From Phytohabitans kaempferiae (GTDB lineage Bacteria > Actinomycetota > Actinomycetes > Mycobacteriales > Micromonosporaceae), in the NCBI RefSeq assembly GCF_042433955.1, contig NZ_JBHLUH010000006.1:10003-74002 (forward strand): DNA of 64,000 nt. The letters run 5' to 3'. How positions within the stretch are numbered: position 1 is the first letter of the stretch; each line of letters starts with the position of its first letter. The position numbers and the translations under genes were made by a program. The notes under the pieces were generated by a model. It did no database searches, was not told the DNA's origin, and was given only the letters and a program-made list of their open reading frames with translations. Below are positions 33,729 through 42,108 of this stretch, piece by piece.

Positions 33729-35219
33729 ATGCGCCACAGCCCACCCGAGCTCCTCCCGGAGCACCGCGTCAGCGACGTGGGATGCCTTATCGCAGGCGAG
33801 TGGGTCACCGAAGGCGGGCAGTCGGAGCGGACCGGGCCGTGGGTGCGCGCGGTGGTCAGCCGCGCCCGTCAGGCGGACCAGGAGGACGTCCTGGCGGCAC
33901 GCGCGTACGCCCGGCGCGGTGCGAAGGTCGTGGCCCGGCTCGCCCCGGCCGCCCGCGCCGCCGTGCTGGAGCGCGCGGCCGGCCTGGTCGCCGGCCGGCG
34001 CGAGGAGCTTGCCCGCCTGCTCGCGCTGGAGCTGGGCAAGCCGCTCAAGGACGGGCGTGGCGAGATGGACCGGGTCGCGGACACGTTCGCGGTCTCGGCC
34101 GCCGAGGCGCGCCAGATCAACGGCGAGGTGCTGCCGGTCGCCGGCTGGCCGCGCGGGGCGGGCGACACCGCGTTCACGTACCGGGCGCCCGCCGGCGTCG
34201 CGCTCGCGATCACCCCGTTCAACGCCCCGGCCAACCTGCTCGCGCACAAGCTCGCCGCCTCCTTCGCGGCCGGCAACAGCACCATCGTCAAGCCGCCGCC
34301 GCAGGCGCCCGCGGTCTCCGCCGCGCTGGTCGAGCTGCTGCTCGACGCCGGTATGCCGCCCGAGGCGGTGCAGGTGCTGCACGGCGACGCCCGGGTCGGC
34401 GCCGAGCTGTGCGCCGCACCCGAGGTGGCGGTCATCAGCTTCACCGGAAGCGCCGCCTCCGGAGCCGCGGTGGCCCGGGCCGCCGGGGCCAAGCGCCTCG
34501 TGCTGGAGCTCGGCGGCAACGCGGCCACGATCGTGTGCGAGGACGCCGACATCCCGCACGCCGCCGGGGTCTGCGCCCGCACCGGCTACACCAACTCGGG
34601 GCAGAGCTGCATCTCGGTGCAGCGCGTGTACGTGCACCGCTCCCGGTACGAGGAGTTCGTCGCCGCGTTCACCGCTGCGGTCGAGGCGCTACGGGTCGGC
34701 GACCCGCTCGATCCGGCCACCGACGTGGGCTCCATGGTGGACGACGAGGCCGCCGAGCGGGTCGTCCGCTGGACCGCCGAGGCGGCCGGGGCCGGCGCGA
34801 CGGTCACCACCGGCGGGCGGCGCGACGGCGCCACCGTCGTCCCCACGGTCGTGGCCGGGCCGCCCGCGGACGCCCTCGTGGTCCGCGAGGAGGTCTTCGG
34901 CGCGCTGGTGAGCGTGCTGCCGTACGACGACTTCGACGCGGTGCTGGCCACCTGCAACGAGAGCCGGTACGGGCTCCAGGCCGGGCTGTTCACATCGGAC
35001 ATCCGCCGCATCGTCACCGCCTGGCGGGAGCTGGAGGTCGGTGGCCTGGTCGTCGGCGGCTCGTCCAACTACCGCCTCGACCATGTGCCGTTCGGCGGGG
35101 TCAAGGACTCCGGGTTCGGCCGCGAGTCACCCCGCTTCATGATCGACGACTACACGGTCGTGAAAACGCTGATGCTGCGCGGCATCTCGCTCTGGACCGG
35201 CCAGGAAGGACAGTCATGA
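33729..35219 (+). CDS. NAD(P)-dependent aldehyde dehydrogenase
   Basis: 496 residues. ALDH hallmarks: ALAITPFNAPANLLAHKLAA, STIVKPPPQAPAVSAALVEL, the NAD loop ISFTGSAASGAAVA, general-base Glu in LVLELGGNAATIV (about 259), catalytic Cys in GYTNSGQSCISVQRVYV (about 293) and the late VREEVFGALVSVLPYDDF and PFGGVKDSGFGRE. The T-N-S-G-Q-S-C form is typical of ALDHs acting on short hydroxy or aryl aldehydes. First gene of a seven-kilobase operon; its stop overlaps the next ATG, so it likely oxidises the aldehyde produced by the ThDP enzyme. Confidence 0.92.
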   Translation: MRHSPPELLPEHRVSDVGCLIAGEWVTEGGQSERTGPWVRAVVSRARQADQEDVLAARAYARRGAKVVARLAPAARAAVLERAAGLVAGRREELARLLALELGKPLKDGRGEMDRVADTFAVSAAEARQINGEVLPVAGWPRGAGDTAFTYRAPAGVALAITPFNAPANLLAHKLAASFAAGNSTIVKPPPQAPAVSAALVELLLDAGMPPEAVQVLHGDARVGAELCAAPEVAVISFTGSAASGAAVARAAGAKRLVLELGGNAATIVCEDADIPHAAGVCARTGYTNSGQSCISVQRVYVHRSRYEEFVAAFTAAVEALRVGDPLDPATDVGSMVDDEAAERVVRWTAEAAGAGATVTTGGRRDGATVVPTVVAGPPADALVVREEVFGALVSVLPYDDFDAVLATCNESRYGLQAGLFTSDIRRIVTAWRELEVGGLVVGGSSNYRLDHVPFGGVKDSGFGRESPRFMIDDYTVVKTLMLRGISLWTGQEGQS

Positions 35220-36985
35220 CGCTCGACTACATACCGGAGAGCGCGGTGCGCGAGCCGGTGCTGACCGGTGCGCAGGCGATGGTCGCCCAGCTGGAGTCGT
35301 ACGGCGTGGAGTACGTGTTCGGCCTCTGTGGACACACCAACATCGCGCTGCTGGACGCGCTCGGCCGCAGCCGCATCCGGTTCGTGATGAGCCGGCACGA
35401 GCAGGCCGCCGCGCACGCCGCCGACGGGTACGCGAGGGCCACCGGCAAGCCGGGCGTCCTGCTGACCCACGTCGGGCCGGGCCTGACCAACGCGGTCACC
35501 GGCGTCCTGACCGCCGCGCTCGACTCGGTGCCGATGGTCGTCATCTCCGGCGACATCCCGTCGTACTACTACGGCCGCCACCCCCACCAGGAGGTCAACC
35601 TGCACGCCGACGCGGACCAGGCGGCCATCCTCCGCCCGTTCGTCAAGCGCGCCTGGAACGTGCACCACGTGCGCGACCTGGCCCGCTTCACCGAGCGGGC
35701 GTTCTGGACCGCCACCTCTGGCCGGCCCGGCGCGGTGCTGCTCAACGTGCCGATGGACCACTTCTCCCGGCCGGCGCCCGCCGCGGCGTACCCCCTCGTC
35801 GCCGACGCCCCCGCGCCGCACCTGGCGAGGAGCGTGGCCCGGCGGATCGCCGAGGCGCTGGTCGGGGCGCGGCGGCCCCTGGTCTACCTCGGCGGCGGCC
35901 TGCGCCGGGAGAGCGGCGTCGCCGCGCTCCGTGCGCTGGTCGAGCACCTCGACATCCCGGTCGCCCACTCGCTGATGGCCAAGGGCACGCTGCCCGACCG
36001 GCATCCGCTGCTGCTGGGCATGCCCGGCTTCTGGGGGCTGGAGCTGACAAACGAGTACGCCCGCGAGGCCGACGTCGTGCTCGCCCTGGCGACCCGCTTC
36101 GCCGAGACCGACGCCAGCTCCTGGGACCGCCGCCACACCTGGCGCTTCCCGCCGGGCCGGCTCATCCAGATCGACCTCGACCCGGCCGAGATCGGCCGCA
36201 ACTTCCCGGTGGAGATCGGCGCGGTCGCCGATGTCAACCAGGCGGTCGAGGCGATCGCCGGCGCGGTGCCCGACCTGCGGCCCGAGCCGGTCCGCCGGCC
36301 CGGCCTGCGGGAGCGGATCCACGCCGCCCGCACCACCCTTTTCGCCGAGAGCCGCGAGCGCGGGCGCAGCGACCAGTTTCCGCTGCGCCCCGAGCGGATC
36401 CTCACCGACCTGCGCGAGGCCCTCCCGCCCGACGCGGTCCTCGTCACCGACGTGGGATGGAACAAGAACGGCGTCGCGCAGTGCTACGAACTGCCCGAGC
36501 CAGGCCGGTTCGTCACGCCGGGCGGAGCGTCCACCATGGGCTTCGGCCCGGCCGCCGCGATCGGCGTGCAGATCGCCCAGCCCGAGCGCACGGTCGTCGC
36601 CCTCGTCGGCGACGGCGGGATGAGCGCCCAACTGCCAGCCGTGCCGATGGCCGTGGAGCAGGGCGCGCCGGTGATCTTCGTGGTGATGAACAACCGGTCC
36701 CACGGCACGATCTCCGACCTCCAGGCGAGCAACTTCGGCCGCAGCTTCGGCTGCGACTTCCTCGACCACGACGGCCAGCCCTACAGCCCCGACTTCGCGG
36801 CCTACGGGCGGGCCTGCGGCGCGGACGGATACACCATCGCCAGCGCGGCGGAGCTCGGTGTGGCCCTCCGCGCGGCGGTCGCGGCCCGCCGGCCGGCGGT
36901 CCTCGACGTCCCGATGGTCAACGAACCGGTGCCGACCCCCGGGCACTGGAACATCAAGGATATCTACCAAGGCGTCTTCGACTGA
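35216..36985 (+). CDS. ThDP-dependent enzyme (acetolactate-synthase-like / 2-oxoacid decarboxylase-like)
   Basis: 589 residues from ATG 35216, overlapping the aldehyde dehydrogenase stop by four bases. ThDP fold: activating Glu in MSRHEQAAAHAADGYARATG (about 62), GVLLTHVGPGLTNAVTGVL, the central domain RRPLVYLGGGLRRESG, and the cofactor motif LVGDGGMSAQLPAVPMAVEQ ... VVMNNRSHGTI (G-D-G to N-N). The family includes acetolactate synthase, benzoylformate decarboxylase, oxalyl-CoA decarboxylase and sulfoacetaldehyde acetyltransferase; no diagnostic substrate motif was recognised. Pairing with an aldehyde dehydrogenase favours decarboxylation of a 2-oxoacid to an aldehyde. A CaiB transferase nearby also recalls oxalate systems, but the coupling is to the ALDH. 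Confidence 0.88.
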   Translation: MTLDYIPESAVREPVLTGAQAMVAQLESYGVEYVFGLCGHTNIALLDALGRSRIRFVMSRHEQAAAHAADGYARATGKPGVLLTHVGPGLTNAVTGVLTAALDSVPMVVISGDIPSYYYGRHPHQEVNLHADADQAAILRPFVKRAWNVHHVRDLARFTERAFWTATSGRPGAVLLNVPMDHFSRPAPAAAYPLVADAPAPHLARSVARRIAEALVGARRPLVYLGGGLRRESGVAALRALVEHLDIPVAHSLMAKGTLPDRHPLLLGMPGFWGLELTNEYAREADVVLALATRFAETDASSWDRRHTWRFPPGRLIQIDLDPAEIGRNFPVEIGAVADVNQAVEAIAGAVPDLRPEPVRRPGLRERIHAARTTLFAESRERGRSDQFPLRPERILTDLREALPPDAVLVTDVGWNKNGVAQCYELPEPGRFVTPGGASTMGFGPAAAIGVQIAQPERTVVALVGDGGMSAQLPAVPMAVEQGAPVIFVVMNNRSHGTISDLQASNFGRSFGCDFLDHDGQPYSPDFAAYGRACGADGYTIASAAELGVALRAAVAARRPAVLDVPMVNEPVPTPGHWNIKDIYQGVFD

Positions 36986-37019
36986 ACCCACCCTACGTAC
37001 CCCCACGAGGTGATGTGTC

Positions 37020-38180
37020 ATGTCCCTGTTCGCGCAACGACGTGTCGCCATACTGTCCACTGTGACCGCGGCCGCGCTCGTGCTGTCCGCGTGCTCCGCG
37101 CCCGGCGAAAACGCCGAGTCCGAGTCGTCGGGCGACGGCCCCATCAAGATCGCTGTCGTCAACGCCCAGAGCGGGCAGCTCAGCTCGCTCGGCGCGTGGG
37201 AGCTCAAGGGCGTCAAGCTCGCCGTCGACGAGTGGAACAAGGCTGGCGGCATCGACGGCCGCCAGATCGAGCTCGGTGTCTTCGACAGCCAGGGCGACCC
37301 GACGGTCGGCACCAACGTGGCCCGCAAGATCGCCAGCGAGGGCTACATCGCGATGCTCGGCACGGCCGAGAGCGCGGTGACCATCGCGATGGCGCCGATC
37401 CTGCAACAGGAGGAGATCCCGAACATCACCTCCGGCCAGTCGCCTGGCCTGGTCGCGGTGAAGAGTCCGTTCCTGTTCCTCAACGGCCCGACCAGCACGA
37501 CGTACGACGAGACGCTCGCCAAGTACATCGTGGACACCAAGGGCATCAAGAGCATCGCGGTGATCACCAACAACGGCTCGTACGGCAAGGGCGAGCACGA
37601 CGCGTTCCTCAAGGCGCTGCAGAGCCGTGGCGTGACACCGGTCGCCGACCACGTCGTGACCACGGACCAGAAGGACTTCAGCGCCGCGCTGACCGGCATC
37701 CGGCAGAAGAACCCGCAGCTGGTCTTCGTCGGCGCCGAGGAGGTCCAGTCTGGACTGATCGTCAAGCAGGCTCGCGACCTGGGCATCACCGCGCCGTTCG
37801 CGGGTGCGGCCCCGCAGGGCACACCGGTGTTCATCGACACCGCGGGTGCGGCCAACGCCGAAGGCACCATCGTCAGCTCGCCGTACCTGAGCAACGAGAT
37901 CAGCGACGCGTCCCGCACGTTCGCGGCGGCGTACCTGGCGGCGCACGGCGAGGAAGCGGAGATGCACGGGGCCAAGGCGTACGACGGCGCCCAGATCATG
38001 CTCACCGCGCTGAAGAACAGCAACGTCGCCACCGGCAAGGGCCTCGCCGACGCCATCCGCGCCACCAAGCACTCCGGGCTGCTGGGCGACTTCGCGTTCG
38101 ACGAGACCGGCGTGGGCATCTTCGAAACCTCGATCGGGACCATCACCGGCGGCAAGCTGATCGCCGCCACGGACGCGTGA
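37020..38180 (+). CDS. branched-chain-type ABC transporter substrate-binding lipoprotein
   Basis: 386 residues. Lipoprotein signal MSLFAQRRVAILSTVTAAAL ... LSACSA (Cys about 26), then the type I periplasmic fold: IKIAVVNAQSGQLSSLGAWE, LAVDEWNKAGGIDGRQIELG, FDSQGDPTVGTNVARKI, VITNNGSYGKGEHDAFLKAL and VVTTDQKDFSAALTGIRQ. LivK-type proteins also serve aromatic and hydroaromatic acids, so uptake of the island's substrate is plausible. It begins 34 bp after the ThDP gene and is separated from its permease by a strong stem-loop. Confidence 0.92.
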   Translation: MSLFAQRRVAILSTVTAAALVLSACSAPGENAESESSGDGPIKIAVVNAQSGQLSSLGAWELKGVKLAVDEWNKAGGIDGRQIELGVFDSQGDPTVGTNVARKIASEGYIAMLGTAESAVTIAMAPILQQEEIPNITSGQSPGLVAVKSPFLFLNGPTSTTYDETLAKYIVDTKGIKSIAVITNNGSYGKGEHDAFLKALQSRGVTPVADHVVTTDQKDFSAALTGIRQKNPQLVFVGAEEVQSGLIVKQARDLGITAPFAGAAPQGTPVFIDTAGAANAEGTIVSSPYLSNEISDASRTFAAAYLAAHGEEAEMHGAKAYDGAQIMLTALKNSNVATGKGLADAIRATKHSGLLGDFAFDETGVGIFETSIGTITGGKLIAATDA

Positions 38181-38193
38181 CGATGTCGTGCCC

Positions 38194-38219
38194 CCGGGGC
38201 GGCGGTCGCGCCGCCCCGG
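38194..38219 (+). promoter_or_regulatory. strong stem-loop between binding-protein and permease genes
   Basis: Perfect 11-bp arms CCGGGGCGGCG (38194-38204) and CGCCGCCCCGG (38209-38219) around GTCG. It lies 14 nt after the binding-protein stop and 19 nt before the permease start. No U-tract follows, so it is more likely a partial terminator or 3'-end stabiliser that raises binding protein over membrane components than a full stop. Confidence 0.75.
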
Positions 38220-38238
38220 TTCGCCCATAGGGAGAACC

Positions 38239-39108
38239 ATGCAGGTCACCATCCAGACGTTCATCGGCGGGCTGAGCCTCGGCGCGATCTACGCGCTGGT
38301 GGCGATGGGCTTCTCGCTCGTCTACCGCACCATGGGGCTGGTCAACTTCGCGCACGGCAACGTCGTGATGATCGGCGCGTACTTCGCGTCCACCTTCTAC
38401 CTCTCCACGGCGCTCCCGTTCGCGTTGGCGATGGTGATCGCCCTGGTGGTGACCGGCCTGATCGGCATCGTCATCGAACGCGTCCTGCGGCCCCTGGAAA
38501 ACAAGGACTTCGACCTGATGCTGATCGGCACCATCGGCTTCGGCATCGTGCTCGAGGCCCTGGCCATCATCATCTGGGGTGCGACCGGGCGGGCGGTGCC
38601 CTCGCCGGTGCCGGGCGCGCCACTCGACGTGTTCGGCATCCGGATCCGCACCTACGACCTCGTGGTGCTCGCCATCGCCGCGGCCGCCACCGCCGTGCTG
38701 GTGCTGTTCCTCCAGCGCACCAAGCGGGGCGCGGCGATGCAGGCGGTCGCGATGGACCACCAGGCCGCCACGGCGGTCGGCATCCACGTCGGACGGAGCA
38801 ACGCGATCGCGTTCATGATCGGGGCCAGCCTGGCGGCGCTCGCCGGCGGCCTGGTCGGCCCGCTGCTGTACGTGAGTCCGGCCATGGGCGGCGCGCTCGG
38901 CATCAAGGGATTCGCCGCGGCGATCCTCGGCGGCTTCGGCAGCATCCCCGGCGCCATCATCGGCGGCCTCTGCATCGGCGTGCTCGACGGCTTCTCCGCC
39001 GGGCACTTCCAGGGCTACTCCGAGCTGGTCACGTTCCTGGTCTTCACCGTGATCATCATGATCCGGCCGACCGGCATCTTCGGCGAGAGGACGGTGAACC
39101 GCGCATGA
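38239..39108 (+). CDS. branched-chain-type ABC permease (LivH)
   Basis: 289 residues from ATG 38239, with GGGAGA upstream; an earlier in-frame start at 38188 would run through the stem-loop. Eight or so membrane segments and the LivH signature: GLSLGAIYALVAMGFSLVYR, MGLVNFAHGNVVMIGAYFA, and the C-terminal FAAAILGGFGSIPGAIIGGL (the coupling EAA-like loop). Its stop overlaps the next start by four bases, giving tight coupling with the LivM-LivG fusion. Confidence 0.92.
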   Translation: MQVTIQTFIGGLSLGAIYALVAMGFSLVYRTMGLVNFAHGNVVMIGAYFASTFYLSTALPFALAMVIALVVTGLIGIVIERVLRPLENKDFDLMLIGTIGFGIVLEALAIIIWGATGRAVPSPVPGAPLDVFGIRIRTYDLVVLAIAAAATAVLVLFLQRTKRGAAMQAVAMDHQAATAVGIHVGRSNAIAFMIGASLAALAGGLVGPLLYVSPAMGGALGIKGFAAAILGGFGSIPGAIIGGLCIGVLDGFSAGHFQGYSELVTFLVFTVIIMIRPTGIFGERTVNRA

Positions 39109-40907
39109 GGTACCGCGTCGGCGCGATCGCGCTGCTCGGCGTGGGCGCCTGGCTGCTGCCCTACCAGCTCGACTCGTACGCGATCCACGTGGTCAACGTG
39201 ATGCTGCTGTACGCGCTGCTCGCCGTCGGCCTCGGCCTCGCGCTGGGCATCGCCGGCCAGATCAACCTGGCCCAGGTGGCGTTCTTCGGCGTCGGCGCGT
39301 ACGTCACGGCCATCCTCACCACCAAGGCCGGCTTCGGCTTCTGGATCTCGGCCGCCGTGGCCGTCCTCGCCGCCGCGGCGGTCGGCCTCCTGGTGGGTAC
39401 GCCCGCGCTGCGCATGCAGTCGCACTACCTCGGCATCGTCACGCTCGGGCTGGCGCTCGCGTTTACCAACTGGGTCACCAATTCGCACATCGCCGGGGGA
39501 GCCGAGGGCATCACGGGGATACCCCGGCCGGAGCTGCCCGGCGTCGACCTCTCCAGCGAGTACCTCTTCTACTACGTGGAGCTGGTCGTCTTCGCCACGG
39601 CGCTGGCGTTCGGCATCTTCGTGGTCCGCACCTCGCTGGGCCGGCGGATGCGGGCGATGCGCGACGACGCCCTCGCCGCGGGGGCGGTCGGTGTCGAGGT
39701 GCCGATGCTGCGGATGACCGCGTTCCTGCTCGCCAGCGTCTACGGCGGCCTGGCCGGCGTGCTCTACGCGGGGCTCATCCGGTACGTCGCCCCGGAGACG
39801 TTCAGCATCGCGAACATGTTCCTGCTGCTCGCCATGGTGATCATCGGTGGGCGGCAGAGCCTGGTCGGCTGCGTCGTCGGCGCGGTCGGGCTGGCGCTGG
39901 TCCGCGAGCTGCTCGTCGACTACCCGACCTACGCCCAGGTCGCGTACGGCTCGGTGGTCGTGCTGACCGTCGTCTTCGCGCCGACCGGTCTCGCCGGCCT
40001 GCCTGCGCGCGTGGCCGCGTTGCTGCGCCGCCGGGGCTGGCTGCGCGGGGGTCCGGCCACCGCCGGGACACTGCGGCCCTTCCAGCCGTACGAGGCGGGG
40101 CCGGCGCCCGAGGACGGCGACCTGCTGGCGGTCGACGGCGTGAGCAAGCACTTCCGTGGCGTCAAGGCGTTGCAGGACGTCACGCTCACCGTGCCGGCCG
40201 GCCAGATCCGCGGCATCGTCGGGCCCAACGGCTCCGGCAAGACCACGCTGTTCAATGTGGTCAGTGGGCTCTACAAGCCGACCGCGGGCCGGGTCGCCGT
40301 CGCCGGGCGGGACATGACGGCCGCCCGGCCGTACCGGCTCGCCCAGGCCGGCGTCGCCCGCACGTTCCAGAACCTGCGCCTCTTCCGGGCGCTCACCGTG
40401 CGGGAGAACCTCCTCGTCGCGCTCGACCGCACCCGCACCAGCGGCATCTGGCGGTACGCGCTGTGGCAGGTCGGGGTCTGGCGGCACGACCGCGCGCTGC
40501 GGCACGAGGCGGACGCGATCCTGACCCGCTTCGGGCTGGCCGACTTCGCGCACAGCCTGCCCGGCGCGCTCCCGTACGGCATCCAGCGTCGCGTCGAGGT
40601 CGCCCGCGCGATGGCCGCCTCGCCGAGGTTGCTGCTGCTGGACGAGCCGGCCGCCGGGCTCAACGGCGAGGAGGTCCGGCAGCTCGCCGAGATCGTCCGT
40701 TCGATCCGTGGCGCTGGCGTGACGGTGGTCGTCATCGAGCACAACATGGGGCTGGTCATGTCGCTCTGCGACCGGGTCACGGTCTTCGCCAACGGCCGGA
40801 TCATCGCGGACGGCACACCGGCGGAGGTGGCGGTGCAGCCCGACGTGGTGGAGGCGTACCTCGGCGACTCCACTGTCATCGACGTGCCCCGGGAGGTGGC
40901 CATATGA
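39105..40907 (+). CDS. fused ABC permease and ATPase (LivM-LivG)
   Basis: 600 residues. Residues about 1-330 are a LivM permease (ALLAVGLGLALGIAGQINLA, QVAFFGVGAYVTAILTTKAG, LGRRMRAMRDDALAAGAVGV). Residues about 345-600 are a LivG ATPase with Walker A GPNGSGKTT (about 372), Q-loop region VARTFQNLRLF, Walker B LLLLDEPAAGLN (about 510) and H-loop VIEHNMG. The ABC signature is degenerate (ALPYGIQRRVE in place of LSGGQ-x-R), common in LivG. The fusion fixes a 1:1 permease:ATPase ratio. Coupled by ATGA overlap to genes on both sides. Confidence 0.93.
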   Translation: MRYRVGAIALLGVGAWLLPYQLDSYAIHVVNVMLLYALLAVGLGLALGIAGQINLAQVAFFGVGAYVTAILTTKAGFGFWISAAVAVLAAAAVGLLVGTPALRMQSHYLGIVTLGLALAFTNWVTNSHIAGGAEGITGIPRPELPGVDLSSEYLFYYVELVVFATALAFGIFVVRTSLGRRMRAMRDDALAAGAVGVEVPMLRMTAFLLASVYGGLAGVLYAGLIRYVAPETFSIANMFLLLAMVIIGGRQSLVGCVVGAVGLALVRELLVDYPTYAQVAYGSVVVLTVVFAPTGLAGLPARVAALLRRRGWLRGGPATAGTLRPFQPYEAGPAPEDGDLLAVDGVSKHFRGVKALQDVTLTVPAGQIRGIVGPNGSGKTTLFNVVSGLYKPTAGRVAVAGRDMTAARPYRLAQAGVARTFQNLRLFRALTVRENLLVALDRTRTSGIWRYALWQVGVWRHDRALRHEADAILTRFGLADFAHSLPGALPYGIQRRVEVARAMAASPRLLLLDEPAAGLNGEEVRQLAEIVRSIRGAGVTVVVIEHNMGLVMSLCDRVTVFANGRIIADGTPAEVAVQPDVVEAYLGDSTVIDVPREVAI

Positions 40908-41689
40908 GCGAGTTGGCGAGCGAATCGTCAAACTCGGCGAATATCGTGACCGCGGGCCGCGAGCGACGAGGAGAGCGGACAGCCTCGCTCGTGGTCGACG
41001 GGCTCTCCGTCCACTATGGCGGCGTCCGCGCGGCGCAGGACGTCGGCTTCGCCGTCGCGCCCGGCCAGTCGGTCGGCATCATCGGCGCCAACGGGGCGGG
41101 GAAGACCTCCACGCTCAAGGCGCTGATGGGGCTCGTGCCACGGACGGTCCGGTCGATCCGGTTCGGCGAGCACGACCTGACCCGCGTGCCGGGCCGCAAG
41201 ATGGTCCGGTACGGCATCGGCTACGTCCCCGAGGGGCGGCACGTCTTTCCCGGCCTGCCGGTGGAGAAGAACCTGCTCCTCGGCGCGTACAGCCGGCCGT
41301 GGAAGGGCGCCACCCTGGAGACGCTCGACGAGGTGTACACGCTCTTCCCGGTGCTGCGCGACATGCGCCAGCGGCTCGCCGGCGCGCTCTCCGGTGGGCA
41401 GCAGCAGATGCTCGCGATCGGCCGCGCGCTCATGTCGGCGCCGCGGCTGATGCTGCTCGACGAGCCGTCGATGGGCCTCTCGCCGAAGCTGGTCGAGGAG
41501 ATCGTCGGCGTGCTCCAGAAGCTCAACCGCGAAGGGCTGAGCATCCTGCTGGTCGAGCAGAACGCGAAGCTGACCTTCGAGGTCACCACCGAATGCCTCG
41601 TCATGGAGAACGGTGTCGTCGCCATGAACGGCACCTCCGCACAACTCCGGGAGGATCCCCGGGTCCGCCAGATCTACCTCGGCCTCTGA
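40904..41689 (+). CDS. branched-chain-type ABC ATPase (LivF)
   Basis: 261 residues from ATG 40904, overlapping the preceding stop. It has an unusual 27-residue N-terminal tail (MSELASESSNSANIVTAGRE) before the ATPase domain: VDGLSVHYGGVRAAQDVGFA, Walker A GANGAGKTS, IGYVPEGRHVFPGLPVEKNL (a LivF marker), signature LSGGQQQMLAIGRAL, Walker B LMLLDEPSMGLS and the late LVEQNAKL. Last gene of the importer operon that starts with the aldehyde dehydrogenase. Confidence 0.92.
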   Translation: MSELASESSNSANIVTAGRERRGERTASLVVDGLSVHYGGVRAAQDVGFAVAPGQSVGIIGANGAGKTSTLKALMGLVPRTVRSIRFGEHDLTRVPGRKMVRYGIGYVPEGRHVFPGLPVEKNLLLGAYSRPWKGATLETLDEVYTLFPVLRDMRQRLAGALSGGQQQMLAIGRALMSAPRLMLLDEPSMGLSPKLVEEIVGVLQKLNREGLSILLVEQNAKLTFEVTTECLVMENGVVAMNGTSAQLREDPRVRQIYLGL

Positions 41690-41692
41690 GGG

Positions 41693-42004
41693 GTGCGCCG
41701 CGGCTCGGTCGCGGCGCTGGTCGCCTGCGGCGCGCTCTTCGGCCTGTCCTATGTGTTCGTACGCGCGGTGGTCCCGGTCCTCGGCCGGTACGGCGCGCTC
41801 GGCCTGGTCGCCGGCCTCGCCGGGGCCGCGGTGTTCGCGTTTGGCGCGTGGTTCGCCGCCCGCCGCTTCGTGGGCGTGCCGCCGCTGGCGCTCGCCACCG
41901 GGCAGAAGCCTGGCGCGACGGCGGTGCTGGCGCCGCTGCCGCAGCGGCTGCCGGCCGCGGTACTCGGTCTGCGGTGGAGGCTGGCCCGTCAACATCCTTT
42001 GTAG
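41693..42004 (+). pseudogene. truncated DMT/EamA-type membrane fragment
   Basis: From GTG 41693, three bases after the livF stop, a 103-residue frame starts with two membrane helices (SVAALVACGALFGLSYVFVR; GLVAGLAGAAVFAFGAWFAA). The later LALATGQKPGATAVLAPLPQ echoes the middle of EamA-family transporters (A-L-x-L-A-T-G-Q). EamA proteins have about 300 residues and ten helices, so this looks like a collapsed remnant joined by internal deletion. A small genuine membrane protein cannot be excluded. Confidence 0.45.
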
Positions 42005-42071
42005 ACAGTGATTTGCCTCTTGTCACCGACGTGTCGGCGGGCGTAGCGTGCGACCATCAAGCGGATCTATA

Positions 42072-42088
42072 GGTCCACTAGATGGACC
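42072..42088. promoter_or_regulatory. GGTCC motif, copy B (PQQ dehydrogenase)
   Basis: GGTCCACTAGATGGACC, a near-perfect inverted repeat of GGTCCA around CTAGA, 20 bp upstream of the dehydrogenase start. It differs from the ThuA copy by one base. Just to its left, AGCGGATCTA (42060-42069) is identical to 29831-29840 in front of pqqA. Likely operator of the island's IclR regulator. Confidence 0.78.
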
Positions 42089-42108
42089 ACTTCGATCAGG
42101 GGAGACCC

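Noticed and set aside
35216..36985. Reading the CaiB transferase plus ThDP enzyme as an oxalate (frc/oxc) system
   Set aside because: The two genes are on opposite strands in different operons, the ThDP gene is coupled to an aldehyde dehydrogenase, and the transferase is coupled to a citryl-CoA lyase-like gene.
35150..37327. A 725-codon open frame antisense to the ThDP gene
   Set aside because: It mirrors the third-codon GC bias of the coding strand, reads as low-complexity Arg/Gly/Val/Asp sequence, and the opposite strand has unmistakable enzyme motifs.
39015..40931. A 638-codon minus-strand frame across the permease-ATPase fusion
   Set aside because: Composition is His/Arg/Asp/Gln rich without any motif; the plus strand is a clear LivM-LivG protein.
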